Shown: positions 18,800-27,440 of the stretch, in pieces
Position numbering within the stretch: position 1 is the stretch's first letter
How the letters are laid out: every line of letters begins with the position of its first letter
From: Bradyrhizobium sp. CB1717
GTDB lineage: Bacteria > Pseudomonadota > Alphaproteobacteria > Rhizobiales > Xanthobacteraceae
Length of the DNA stretch: 64,000 nt
NCBI RefSeq assembly: GCF_029714325.1
Contig: NZ_CP121666.1
Coordinates: 8,277,001 to 8,341,000, forward strand
Reading direction: 5' to 3'
Program-made: the position numbers and the translations under genes
Notes under the pieces: generated by a model
Told to the model about the DNA's origin: nothing
The model's input: the letters and a program-made list of their open reading frames with translations, nothing else
Databases searched by the model: none

Positions 18800-20232
18800 G
18801 GCGTCTTCGCCGTATCAAGATTCTTGCGACCCTGGGACCTGCCTCTTCAGATCTCGCAATGATCCGCCGCCTGTTCGAGGCCGGCGCCGACCTGTTCCGC
18901 ATCAACATGAGCCACACCCCGCATGACAAGATGCGGGAGCTGGTGGCGACGATCCGCAATGTCGAGAGCAGCTACGGCCGCCCGATCGGCATCCTGGTCG
19001 ATCTTCAAGGCCCCAAGCTCCGGCTCGGCGCCTTCGCCGAAGGCGCGGTCCAGCTCCAGAACGGCCAGACCTTTACCCTCGATTCCGACAAGGCGCCGGG
19101 CGATGCCACGCGCGTCCATCTTCCGCATCCGGAGATCCTGGCCGCGCTCAGGCCCGGCCACGCGCTGCTGCTCGACGACGGCAAGGTGCGGCTGATCGCG
19201 GAGGAGACCTCGAAGGAGCACGCGGTGACGCGCGTCGTGGTCGGCGGCAAGATGAGCGACCGCAAGGGCGTCAGCCTGCCCGACACCGACCTGCCGGTCT
19301 CGGCGATGACGCCCAAGGACCGCGCCGACCTCGAGGCTGCCCTGGTCACCGGCGTCGACTGGATCGCGCTGTCCTTCGTGCAGCGCGCCGACGACGTGAT
19401 CGAGGCCAAGAAGATGATCCGCGGCCGCGCCGCCGTGATGGCCAAGATCGAGAAGCCGCAGGCGATCGACCGCCTCGCCGACATCATCGAGGCCTCCGAT
19501 GCGCTGATGGTGGCGCGCGGCGACCTCGGCGTCGAGCTGCCGCTGGAGCGCGTGCCGAGCCTGCAGAAGCAGATGACGCGGATGGCGCGCCGCGCCGGCA
19601 AGCCGGTGGTGATCGCGACCCAGATGCTGGAATCAATGATCCAGTCGCCAGTGCCGACCCGCGCCGAAGTCTCCGACGTCGCCACCGCCGTCTATGAGGG
19701 CGCCGACGCCATCATGCTGTCGGCGGAATCGGCCGCCGGCAAATTCCCGGTCGAGGCGGTCTCGACCATGAACCGCATCGGCGAGGAGGTCGAGCGCGAC
19801 CCGACCTATCGCTCGGTGATCACCGCCCAGCGCCCGACGCCGGAATCGACCGCAGGCGATGCCATCGCCGACGCCGCGCGGCAGATCGCCGAGACGCTGG
19901 ACCTGCCGGCCCTGATCTGCTGGACCAGTTCGGGCTCGACCGCGGTGCGGGTGGCGCGCGAGCGGCCGAAGCCGCCGGTCGTGGCGATCACGCCGAACAT
20001 TGCCGCCGGCCGCCGGCTCGCCGTCGTCTGGGGTGTGCATTGCGTGGTGGCGGAGGACGCGCGCGACCAGGACGATATGGTCAGCCGCGCCGGCCAGATC
20101 GCGTTCCGGGACGGTTTCGTCCGCGCCGGCCAGCGCGTGATCATCGTCGCCGGCGTGCCGCTGGGCATCCCCGGCACCACCAACATGGTGCGCATCGCCT
20201 CGGTCGGCCCCGAGGGCGACGCGAACATTTAG
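18796..20232 (+). CDS. pyk: Pyruvate kinase
   Basis: Converts phosphoenolpyruvate and ADP to pyruvate and ATP. The 478-residue sequence carries KILATLGPASSD at the start, RINMSHTPHDKM, the active-site signature IAKIEKPQAIDRLADIIE with its catalytic Lys, the MVARGDLGVELP segment, and AGKPVVIATQMLESM. The C-terminal domain is complete (VPLGIPGTTNMVRI). Full length for the family. Start fixed by the ATGA overlap with the DUF1036 gene. It ends about 100 bases before a hairpin (20329-20350) and is convergent with the TetR gene. Confidence 0.97.
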   Translation: MRRLRRIKILATLGPASSDLAMIRRLFEAGADLFRINMSHTPHDKMRELVATIRNVESSYGRPIGILVDLQGPKLRLGAFAEGAVQLQNGQTFTLDSDKAPGDATRVHLPHPEILAALRPGHALLLDDGKVRLIAEETSKEHAVTRVVVGGKMSDRKGVSLPDTDLPVSAMTPKDRADLEAALVTGVDWIALSFVQRADDVIEAKKMIRGRAAVMAKIEKPQAIDRLADIIEASDALMVARGDLGVELPLERVPSLQKQMTRMARRAGKPVVIATQMLESMIQSPVPTRAEVSDVATAVYEGADAIMLSAESAAGKFPVEAVSTMNRIGEEVERDPTYRSVITAQRPTPESTAGDAIADAARQIAETLDLPALICWTSSGSTAVRVARERPKPPVVAITPNIAAGRRLAVVWGVHCVVAEDARDQDDMVSRAGQIAFRDGFVRAGQRVIIVAGVPLGIPGTTNMVRIASVGPEGDANI

Positions 20233-20328
20233 GCCCGCCAGCGCGGTCAAAACAAAAAAGTCGGAAAACAACCCCATGCACAGTAGCCGGCCGGTCCGGC
20301 TGACATGCTGGGGCTTCACGAAAAGGCA

Positions 20329-20350
20329 CGCTCAGGCAATGACCTGAGCG
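20329..20350. terminator. Hairpin between convergent pyk and TetR genes
   Basis: CGCTCAGG-caatga-CCTGAGCG is a perfect 8-bp stem in the gap between two convergent genes. There is no T tract, so it may act with Rho or only protect mRNA ends. Confidence 0.4.
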
Positions 20351-20383
20351 CGATCGGCGCGCCATCTCTGTCGCAGCGCGATT

Positions 20384-21064
20384 TTACGCCCCAACCAGCG
20401 CCTTCGTCGTCGGCAGCAGCGTCTGCTGGACCACGAGGCCACGGGCGCGGGCGTCCATGACGCCGACGGCGCGCAGCGCCAGCAGGGTCACGGTCTGCAC
20501 CGCATCGCGCATCTTGACGGGATCTTCGAGATTGTCGGGCGCGAGCGGCCCGACCAGAGCCTCATGCAGCGCCCCCAGCAGCGCGGTGGCGGCAAGGGCG
20601 GTATCCTGCGCCGGCAGATGACCGGCACGCACAGCCGCATCGATCCTCGCCGCGATCTCGCCAGCGATCTCACGCCGGCTGGCAAGCCGGGAGGCGCTGA
20701 CATCGACATCGACAGGCTCGGCCAGGATGCCCCAGGCCAGCCGCCGCTGCGACAGGGTATGGACCGCCACCGTGGTGACCGCGGCCGCGAGTGCCGAGGA
20801 CGGGCCCGGCGCGGCGTCGGCCGCCCGGCGGATCGCCGCGAGCTCGTCGCGGGAGACCTCGGCGATCAATTCGGAGATCAGCTCGGCCTTGGAGGGGAAG
20901 TAGCGATAGACGGTGCCGGCCGCGACATTGGCCCGGACCGCGACCGGCGCGATCTGCACCGCCGCCATCCCGCCTTCCGCCGCCGCCTCCCGTGCCGCCG
21001 CCAGTATCGCACTGCGCCGGGCCGCAAGGCGCTTAACCACTTGATGCGTCCGCCGATAAACCAT
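20384..21064 (-). CDS. TetR family transcriptional regulator
   Basis: A 226-residue repressor-type protein. The N-terminal helix-turn-helix is RRSAILAAAREAAAEGGMAA...VAVRANVAAGTVYRYFPSKAEL, typical of TetR; the C-terminal ligand domain is Ala-rich and shows EALVGPLAPDNLED. The start MVYRRTHQVVKRLAARR at 21062-21064 is chosen because the upstream 72 codons of the open frame lack any family feature. It is divergent from the PAP2 gene, with a possible operator (21154-21169) in the 269-base gap, so PAP2 or itself may be the target. Confidence 0.88.
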   Translation of the reverse strand: MVYRRTHQVVKRLAARRSAILAAAREAAAEGGMAAVQIAPVAVRANVAAGTVYRYFPSKAELISELIAEVSRDELAAIRRAADAAPGPSSALAAAVTTVAVHTLSQRRLAWGILAEPVDVDVSASRLASRREIAGEIAARIDAAVRAGHLPAQDTALAATALLGALHEALVGPLAPDNLEDPVKMRDAVQTVTLLALRAVGVMDARARGLVVQQTLLPTTKALVGA

Positions 21065-21153
21065 GGCGCGCTTCCTGTCCCACACACGCCGTCCGCACGC
21101 CCTGCGGCCGAACGCTTCGTCACGCAATTCGCTTGCAAATCGCCCCGCAAGGA

Positions 21154-21169
21154 CTGAACAACTATTCAG
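21154..21169. promoter_or_regulatory. Candidate TetR operator
   Basis: CTGAACAACTATTCAG has inverted CTGAA/TTCAG ends and lies about 90 bases upstream of the TetR start, between it and the divergent PAP2 gene. The match to a TetR-type palindrome is modest. Confidence 0.3.
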
Positions 21170-21333
21170 GAAGGAAGACAAGATGCATTTGCGTAAAGCG
21201 TCACGCCAAAGCCGCAGGCGACAAATGCGCAAAGTGCGAGAGCGGGTTGATAGACGGCTAACCACGATTGTTACCGTCATCTTAAAGCAGGTCCGCGACC
21301 TTACCGCCGACTGCGATCCCAGCTCGGTGCAGC

Positions 21334-22317
21334 ATGCTCGATTCGGACGCCCGAACCGCCTGGCGGCTCTTCAACCTGAACTGGCTTCCCATCGTTGCCA
21401 TGGGCGGCCTGCTGGCGATCGGCCTCCCCGCGACCGGTCTGAGCCTCGAGCCCGTCGCCTACAGCATCACGCTGGCGATCGCGGCCATCCTGGTCGGCAT
21501 CGCCTGTGGCCACCAGTTGACCAAGGGCGAGCTTGCCGATCCGAAACTGGTGTTCTCGCTCGGCACGATCGGACAGGTCATTCTCACCTGCGCCATCGTC
21601 GGACCTTTGAGCTACGTCGCGGGCAAGATGAACTGGCCGCTCCAGGACGAGGCGCTGCTGGCGATCGACCGCGCGCTCGGCCTCGATCCCGAACCGATCG
21701 CGCGCTTCGTCAACGACCATCCCTGGCTGGCGGACGTCCTGGCCCGCGGCTACGGACTGATCAAATGGCCGCTGCTCGGCGTGCCCGTCGTGCTGACGCT
21801 GACGGCACGTTATGTGCGGCTGCAGGTGTTCATGCTCGCGATGAGCCTCGCGCTCGCGGTCACCATCGCCATCTCCGCAATGGTGCCGGCGATCGGGACC
21901 TATTACGGGCTGCAATTGCCGGCCGCGCATTTCCCCGAGATCAACACCGCAGTCTATGCCGGTCAGTTGCGCGACATCCTCGCGCTGCGCGACGGCAGCC
22001 TGCACGAGCTGCGGCTGTTCTTCCTCTCCGGCATCGTCTCGTTTCCAAGCTTTCACGCCGCATCCGCCGTGCTCTACATGTGGGCGCTGTGGCCGGTGCG
22101 CGGCATCGGCGGCATCGCGGCGGCGCTCAATCTGTTGATGATCGCGGCGACGCCGGCGATCGGCGCGCATTACCTCATCGACGTCGCCGGCGGCATCGCG
22201 CTCGCCGCAGCCTCGATCTGGGTGACGAAGTTCTGGGTTGAACGGCTCGCCCGCACGGCGCCCGCGCCCGCCGCAGCCGCGCTGCCGCCGGTCTGGCAGC
22301 CCAGCCTCGCGGAATAG
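21334..22317 (+). CDS. PAP2 superfamily membrane phosphatase
   Basis: A 327-residue polytopic protein of the PAP2 (phosphatidic acid phosphatase 2/Aur1-like) superfamily. Six or more membrane segments are visible; the phosphatase signature appears as VSFPSFHAASAVLYMW (motif 2 with catalytic His) and GAHYLIDVAGGIALA (motif 3, His and Asp). It would hydrolyse or transfer a lipid-linked phosphate, perhaps undecaprenyl pyrophosphate or a phospholipid; which one cannot be told. The C-terminal 25 residues are Ala/Pro-rich. Followed by a repeat cluster. Confidence 0.87.
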   Translation: MLDSDARTAWRLFNLNWLPIVAMGGLLAIGLPATGLSLEPVAYSITLAIAAILVGIACGHQLTKGELADPKLVFSLGTIGQVILTCAIVGPLSYVAGKMNWPLQDEALLAIDRALGLDPEPIARFVNDHPWLADVLARGYGLIKWPLLGVPVVLTLTARYVRLQVFMLAMSLALAVTIAISAMVPAIGTYYGLQLPAAHFPEINTAVYAGQLRDILALRDGSLHELRLFFLSGIVSFPSFHAASAVLYMWALWPVRGIGGIAAALNLLMIAATPAIGAHYLIDVAGGIALAAASIWVTKFWVERLARTAPAPAAAALPPVWQPSLAE

Positions 22318-22329
22318 CGGGGCAACTGC

Positions 22330-22560
22330 CGTAGGGTGGGCAAAGGCACATAGCGCCGTGCCCACCATCTCTCCGCAACCGCGATAGAGCTTGCGAGTAT
22401 CTGACGCCTCCGCGTCATTGCGAGCGCAGCGAAGCAATCCAGAGTCTTTCCGCCGCGGCAGTCTGGATTGCTTCGCTGCGCTCGCAATGACGTTGTGAAT
22501 GCAGCGTGCTCATGCGGCGCGCATGTAATGGTGGGCAGGCTGCGCTTTGCCCACCCTACG
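22330..22560. repeat. MITE-like element with 16-bp terminal inverted repeats and a nested palindrome
   Basis: The ends CGTAGGGTGGGCAAAG (22330-22345) and CTTTGCCCACCCTACG (22545-22560) are exact inverse complements. Between them lies a different palindromic unit (22412-22492). The same terminal sequence bounds a 93-bp element at 54710-54802 and, degraded, a 45-bp one at 44430-44474. It carries no gene. It fills most of the 342-base gap between PAP2 and the pilin gene. Confidence 0.8.
22412..22492. repeat. 81-bp palindromic repeat, copy 1
   Basis: Arms CGTCATTGCGAGCGCAGCGA and its near inverse complement flank a short centre containing AGTCTTTCCGC. A second copy is at 29301-29379, differing at a few positions. 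Confidence 0.85.
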
Positions 22561-22600
22561 AGACCTGATCGCTGAGGCCGAGCTCTCGCAAAATCTCCGC

Positions 22601-22636
22601 CCCAAAAGAAAAGAGCCCCGTCGAAGACGAGGCTCT
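22601..22636 (-). terminator. Rho-independent terminator of the Flp pilin gene
   Basis: Read on the minus strand, an 11-bp stem with one mismatch (AGAGCCTCGTC/GACGGGGCTCT, loop of three) is followed by TTTCTTTT. It lies 24 bases after the pilin stop codon. Confidence 0.8.
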
Positions 22637-22659
22637 CAGAATTCCCAGGTCGTTCGGCC

Positions 22660-22824
22660 TTACTTGAGGCTGGACGAGATCGAGCCGAACTTGGTGTTCA
22701 GCGTGCTGCCGAGGTTGTTGACGACGGTGATGATCGCGAGCGCGATGCCGGCAGCGATCAGGCCGTATTCGATGGCGGTGGCGCCGGATTCATCCTTCAC
22801 GAAACGTGCAACGAGGTTCTTCAT
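22660..22824 (-). CDS. Flp/Fap type IVb pilin
   Basis: Major-pilin-like subunit of a tight-adherence (Tad) pilus. The 54-residue product is MKNLVARFVKDESGATAIEYGLIAAG... : a short basic leader, the cleavage-site region ending in G-A-T-A-I-E-Y (Glu5-Tyr6 of the mature Flp form), a 20-residue hydrophobic helix and a short C-terminus. The ATG at 22822-22824 is preceded by GGGAG. No tad/cpa assembly genes adjoin it, so it is a solitary copy that depends on a locus elsewhere. A good terminator follows. Confidence 0.93.
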   Translation of the reverse strand: MKNLVARFVKDESGATAIEYGLIAAGIALAIITVVNNLGSTLNTKFGSISSSLK

Positions 22825-23114
22825 AGAGTGCTCCCAAAAAGTACACAAGGCTACAAGTGGTCTGGTCTCTTCGGCTTCCCAGCGCCGCCCGACCATGGAA
22901 CCGAACCTAGGGACAAAGAATTGCGCCGCAGTTAATTCGACTGCGGAAACAAACAGCGGTTTGCGAGTATTCGCCGATGGTAAATCGGAATTGAAAACAA
23001 TCCGTTAAATTTGTAACGACCTCACACAGTGGTCGCGGTTTACCCGAAGTTATGACCGCCGTGGTCCAATGCCGCTCGCCAATCCGACAAGAACAAGCAG
23101 GACGACGAGGCGGC

Positions 23115-24587
23115 ATGTCCCTTTCCTTTGCCAACAGCATCGCAGTACAGAACCGCGCGCGTGCGCTGGTGCCGCTCTGCGTCGGAGCGGGCGCCTATCT
23201 CTTCTTCCTCTGTGTCGGCGACACGCTGCTTCAGGACTCCGACTCGTTCTGGCAGATCAAGATCGGGCAATGGATCCTCGACCACCACGCCCTCCCCTAC
23301 GCCGACTTCTATTCCTTCACGCGGTCCGGGGCGCCCTGGGTTTCGACGTCATGGTTGTCGCAGGTCGCGTTCGCGCTGTCCTATACGCAATGGGGCTGGG
23401 CTGGTCCGGTGATCCTCACCGCGGCCGCGGTCGCATTGTCGGCGGCGATCCTCGTCTATCTACTCGACGCGCATCTGGAGATGCCGCGCTCGGTGCTGTT
23501 CGCGATGCTGGCGGTCGTGCTGTCGCTGCACCACATCCTGGCGCGCCCGCACATGCTGGCGCTGCCCGTGATGATCGCATGGGTCGGCATGCTGATGGCG
23601 GCAGCCGATCGCAAGGGCACGCCGTCATGGTACTGGCTGCCGCTGATGTCGCTGTGGGCGAACCTGCATGGCGGCTTCGTGCTGGGCCTCGCGCTGATCG
23701 GCCCGATGTCGTTCGTGGCGCTGTGGGGCCTGGAATCCGGCAAGCAGGTCCGGCTGCTGCTGCGCTGGTTCCTGTTCGGCGTTGCCGCACTGGCCGCGTG
23801 CTGTGTCACGCCCTATGGCTGGCGCACATTGCTGGGTGCGACCAACATCCTCAATCTCGGCGAGCTGCTGACGGTCATCTCCGAATGGTCGCCCGCGAAC
23901 TTCGCATCCTTCACCGCGTTCGAAGGCGCGCTGCTCGGCCTGATCGCGCTCGGGCTCTATCGCGGCCTGACACTATCGCCGCCGCGCATCCTGATGATCC
24001 TGCTGCTGACCTGGATGGCGCTCAGCCATGTCCGGAGCATCGAGGCCTTTGCCTTCCTGGTCCCGCTGGTGCTGGCCAAGCCGCTCGGCGAGACATCGTC
24101 CCTGCAGCAAGCCGATGCGCAGACGGGTGAGAGCTGGCCTGCCCGGTATGTAACTGCAGCGGGCGCGTTGATGATCGTGGCAGCAAGCTGGACCTCGACC
24201 TCGATCTTCATGTCGCACCACCGCTTCACCTTCACGATGGACCAGACGCCGGTCGCGGCGACCGACCTGCTCGAGAAGCGTGGAGCGCAGCGTATCTTCA
24301 ACGCCTACAGGTTCGGCGGCTACCTGATCGGGCGCGACATCCCGGTGTTCGTCGACGGCCGCGCCGAGCTCTATGGCGAGAAATTCGTGATGGACTTCTT
24401 CAAGGCGACCGAAGGGAAGAAGCCCGAGCTGCTGCCCCGCCTGCTCGAGGAGTACAAGATCGACGCGACGCTGCTGGCCGCCGATGCACCGGGACCCCAG
24501 ATCCTCGATCACCTCAAGGGCTGGAAGCGGATCTATGCGGACAATATCGCGGTGATCCATGTGCGCGAGGACGCCACGGCTCCGTGA
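23115..24587 (+). CDS. Multi-pass membrane protein, GT-C glycosyltransferase-like
   Basis: A 490-residue protein with about ten membrane helices. Just after the first helix it has LLQDSDSFWQIKIGQWIL, an acidic DxD-type loop like that of GT-C glycosyltransferases that use polyprenyl-phosphate sugars; this pattern (D-x-D..W-x-I..G-x-W-I) recurs in unnamed bacterial membrane proteins. The C-terminal 110 residues are soluble and contain GYLIGRDIPVFVDGRAELYG. Start at ATG 23115 with GAGGCGGC before it. Donor and acceptor unknown. It converges with another large membrane protein of similar character. Confidence 0.72.
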   Translation: MSLSFANSIAVQNRARALVPLCVGAGAYLFFLCVGDTLLQDSDSFWQIKIGQWILDHHALPYADFYSFTRSGAPWVSTSWLSQVAFALSYTQWGWAGPVILTAAAVALSAAILVYLLDAHLEMPRSVLFAMLAVVLSLHHILARPHMLALPVMIAWVGMLMAAADRKGTPSWYWLPLMSLWANLHGGFVLGLALIGPMSFVALWGLESGKQVRLLLRWFLFGVAALAACCVTPYGWRTLLGATNILNLGELLTVISEWSPANFASFTAFEGALLGLIALGLYRGLTLSPPRILMILLLTWMALSHVRSIEAFAFLVPLVLAKPLGETSSLQQADAQTGESWPARYVTAAGALMIVAASWTSTSIFMSHHRFTFTMDQTPVAATDLLEKRGAQRIFNAYRFGGYLIGRDIPVFVDGRAELYGEKFVMDFFKATEGKKPELLPRLLEEYKIDATLLAADAPGPQILDHLKGWKRIYADNIAVIHVREDATAP

Positions 24588-24659
24588 CGTGTATATCCAC
24601 GGGCTGCGCGTTGATCCGCCGTTAAGCTCGCCGCCTCGGCTCGCCCGACGCCCGGCTGC

Positions 24660-26432
24660 TCAACCGGGAGATCGCTCTGTCACCGACGAAGCGTCCTTCC
24701 GCGCAGCCGGCTCGCTCGCGCCCACGGAAAATACGCAGAGCCGCTTCGTTCGATAGAGCGCGCCGCTCTGCACTTCCGGACTCTGGCAGATATCGATGAC
24801 ATAACCGATGCCATTGCGCGACGCATAGGCCAGCCGTTCGTCGAGCGACTTCAGGCTGTCAGCTTCCGTCAACCTGCTTCGCCACGTCTGGTAATACGAA
24901 GGCATCCACATCGAGCTTCCGCCGCGCTTGTGATCGATCCAGATGCGGCGGTGCGAGACGTATTCAAAGACGCTGGCGCGATCGAGCGCCATGTCGGCGG
25001 TGCTCACCTCCGAGCCGTCAAGTCCCGGCCGCCTTGGGGTGAGGAAGATTGCGTTCAAAGGCGTGTTGTTGCGCGCCCATGCGCCGACGGCGCCCCACTC
25101 TTCGATGGCCTCGTTGCAGATCCGGTTGAAGTTGAAGTCGGTCCGGATCGCGAGCGGCCAGGCGAGGACAACAGTCGCGGCGAGCACCAGATGACCCATG
25201 GTGCGCTGATGGGATGGCGCCGGTCCCGAGCCCGCCGCCCGAAGAACATAAGTCAAGGCAGCAATGACGAAGGCGAGGCCCGCCCAGCCGTCGAAGCTCA
25301 GGAACAGCACGATGAGACAAGCGGGAAGGAAGGTCGCCTCCTTGTCCCGTCGCAACCACTTCGTCAGCAATGCCGCGATCGCAAGCGCGGCCAGAAGATG
25401 AATGACCGTACTCGATCGCAGGAAATGAAGGTTGAGGATGAGCGGCGATCTCGTGACGAAGGGAACGACGACGCCGATCAGATAGACCAGGATTGCGCCC
25501 AAACAGGCCACCCGCAATTCCGCGGCGGTCCGTCTCAGCGAGAACAACGCGAGCGCTCCGATGGCGGTGACGCCCAGGAGGCCGACGATTTCGCCTGGCG
25601 CCAGCGAGTCGATCAACATGTGGCCAGGAAAGTACTGACGGAGGAAGTCGGCATAATCGATACCGAACGGACGGCCGAACTCCGGATTGGCGAGGAACCC
25701 GTAAAGCACGGCGAACGCGAGCGGCAGGCACAGCACGAGACCGATCAGCACGCGGGACGATATCTCGCCGATTGTCGTCTTCCGCTGCGACAGGAAACGT
25801 ATCCCGATCAGTCCGAGCGGCAGCACGAGCCAGACGGCAAAGAAGGCGTTGATGAAGAACGTGATCCCAACGGCAATCGCCGCCGCGGTGAAGCGGCCCC
25901 GGGCGGCAAAATAGATCGCCAGCAGGGCCACGCCATTCGCCATCTCCGAATGGGTGAAGGTGTTGATGAACAGGCCACCGGAGCCGGCGTAGCTGTAGCC
26001 GTCGAGAAAGGCGGTGAAGCAGAGGATCAGGCTGAAGACGATCCTGTCGCGTTGTTCCGTGATCCCCAGCAGCGAAGCACAGCACAGGAATCCGACGAAG
26101 CTGAGCAGCCGGGACAGGAGAAACAGAATCAGGAACAGCAGCGGAACGTTGTCAAAATATCGCTCGACGCCGCCCAGGATCAGCCAGACACCGGACGCAA
26201 AATAGCGCAGCGACTGGATGAATGCGTCATCCGCATACTGTGGCTCGTTGTAGAGCCCGGCAACGATCGGCAGATGGTAGAGGTTGTTGGTGAGACCGAA
26301 GACGAATCCCGTCCGCAACACCGACACCGCCGACGCGAAGACGGCGACCGAAAATATCTCGACCCAGAAATTCGACGCGCCGACCGCGCGATCGCGGCCG
26401 ATCATGTCAGAGGTGACGTTGACGTCTGCCAT
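24660..26432 (-). CDS. Large multi-pass membrane protein of unknown function
   Basis: A 590-residue protein with about twelve hydrophobic helices and a soluble C-terminal part (about residues 420-590). An acidic loop after the first helix (YNEPQYADDAFIQSLRYFAS) and the FLSRLLSFVGF helix recall GT-C type glycosyltransferases, but I see no decisive motif. The C-terminal region contains WARNNTPLNAIFLTPRRPGL and RIWIDHKRGGSSMW, a pattern that I associate with membrane-protein periplasmic tails. Codon use matches the region. It converges with the 23115-24587 gene, 72 bases apart. Confidence 0.68.
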   Translation of the reverse strand: MADVNVTSDMIGRDRAVGASNFWVEIFSVAVFASAVSVLRTGFVFGLTNNLYHLPIVAGLYNEPQYADDAFIQSLRYFASGVWLILGGVERYFDNVPLLFLILFLLSRLLSFVGFLCCASLLGITEQRDRIVFSLILCFTAFLDGYSYAGSGGLFINTFTHSEMANGVALLAIYFAARGRFTAAAIAVGITFFINAFFAVWLVLPLGLIGIRFLSQRKTTIGEISSRVLIGLVLCLPLAFAVLYGFLANPEFGRPFGIDYADFLRQYFPGHMLIDSLAPGEIVGLLGVTAIGALALFSLRRTAAELRVACLGAILVYLIGVVVPFVTRSPLILNLHFLRSSTVIHLLAALAIAALLTKWLRRDKEATFLPACLIVLFLSFDGWAGLAFVIAALTYVLRAAGSGPAPSHQRTMGHLVLAATVVLAWPLAIRTDFNFNRICNEAIEEWGAVGAWARNNTPLNAIFLTPRRPGLDGSEVSTADMALDRASVFEYVSHRRIWIDHKRGGSSMWMPSYYQTWRSRLTEADSLKSLDERLAYASRNGIGYVIDICQSPEVQSGALYRTKRLCVFSVGASEPAARKDASSVTERSPG

Positions 26433-26835
26433 TCGAGAGCCGGTGAAAGCGACCGCTGCGTATCAGCATTGGGTGAGCGCCGTGCCGGCTATCCGTCCTG
26501 AAGCGCCTGCCCGGCTCGCCCGCACGGAGCGATGAAGACGGACAGCAGCAGAGCTAAACCACAAACGCTAATGGCGGATGAATCGGCGTTCCGGAATTGG
26601 CACATTGGCTGATGGTAAATGCCGGGCAAAGGCCCGCGACATGGTCGCCCCGCTCCGGACAGGCCAATGTCCCGTCTGCAACTCGCCAAAGCACGCCCGT
26701 CGCGGTCGGAGGATGGGCAAGGCGCCAGCGTGTCCATCACATCTGTCTCGATTGCCGGGAGATGGCGGGCACGGCGCAAGAGCGCCATTGCCCACCTTCC
26801 GTCCTGCTATCCGGATCGGTGACTTGCGCGTCTCA
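26433..26835. other. Gene-free stretch with degenerate repeat
   Basis: No convincing gene on either strand. The segment 26764-26797 (GGGCACGGCGCAAGAGCGCC...TTGCCCACC) looks like a decayed half of the GTGGGCAAAG repeat family; nothing else is recognised. Confidence 0.5.
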
Positions 26836-27156
26836 TCACCTGCAAGGATGGCGGCTGCCGTCGAAGCCCAGATAGGTGCCCGTTGCCGGATCGAAGGAGC
26901 GATAGCGCTCGGCGCAGGACCGCGACCCATCCGCGCGAGCCACCACGTTGTCCACGCCTTGCGCAGGAGCTGCGCCGTCCGGCAACTCGAGGCCCAGCCG
27001 GCCTGCCGGCGTCAACGTGCCATTCAGGTTGCGATTGGGGTTCTCCGCCTCGTACGTATCCGGGTGACTGCTCGCAAAACCGGATTGCGCGTAAGCGCTG
27101 GTTGCGGTCAGGGCCGACAACAAGGCCACGGCAGCGAATGTCTTGAATCCAGTCAT
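26836..27156 (-). CDS. BA14K family exported protein
   Basis: A 106-residue protein with a signal peptide (MTGFKTFAAVALLSALTATS, cleavage after SAYA) and at its C-terminus the BA14K signature SCAERYRSFDPATGTYLGFD, ending HPCR. BA14K proteins are immunoreactive exported proteins of Brucella and other Rhizobiales with possible lectin-like properties; no enzymatic role is known. The two Cys of the signature probably pair. GGAGATCGACC precedes the ATG. Stand-alone gene. Confidence 0.88.
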   Translation of the reverse strand: MTGFKTFAAVALLSALTATSAYAQSGFASSHPDTYEAENPNRNLNGTLTPAGRLGLELPDGAAPAQGVDNVVARADGSRSCAERYRSFDPATGTYLGFDGSRHPCR

Positions 27157-27440
27157 GGTCGATCTCCATCATGTGGGCCGGTGCATCGGGCGGCCGGTGC
27201 GGCAGGAAGTGGATCGACATGGTGCGCCGGACAAGCCCGACGCGCCCGATACGCGCGGCCCGACGCGATGTCGCCGTTCAAATGCAGAAAGAGTCGTTTG
27301 TTTGCGGAACGCGACGAATGATCCATCTCCGCAAGGCCGCGAGCGCTGCCGTCTTCACGTCTCGGTGCGACGCTGCCTCGAGACTGACGCGCTGGCGTCG
27401 CAATGCGCTAATATCCGACGATCGAACAGGAAGGCGCATC

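Noticed and set aside
21063..22241. 392-residue plus frame over the TetR gap and PAP2 gene
   Set aside because: It is Arg/His-rich and overlaps the PAP2 gene in another frame; it has no family features.
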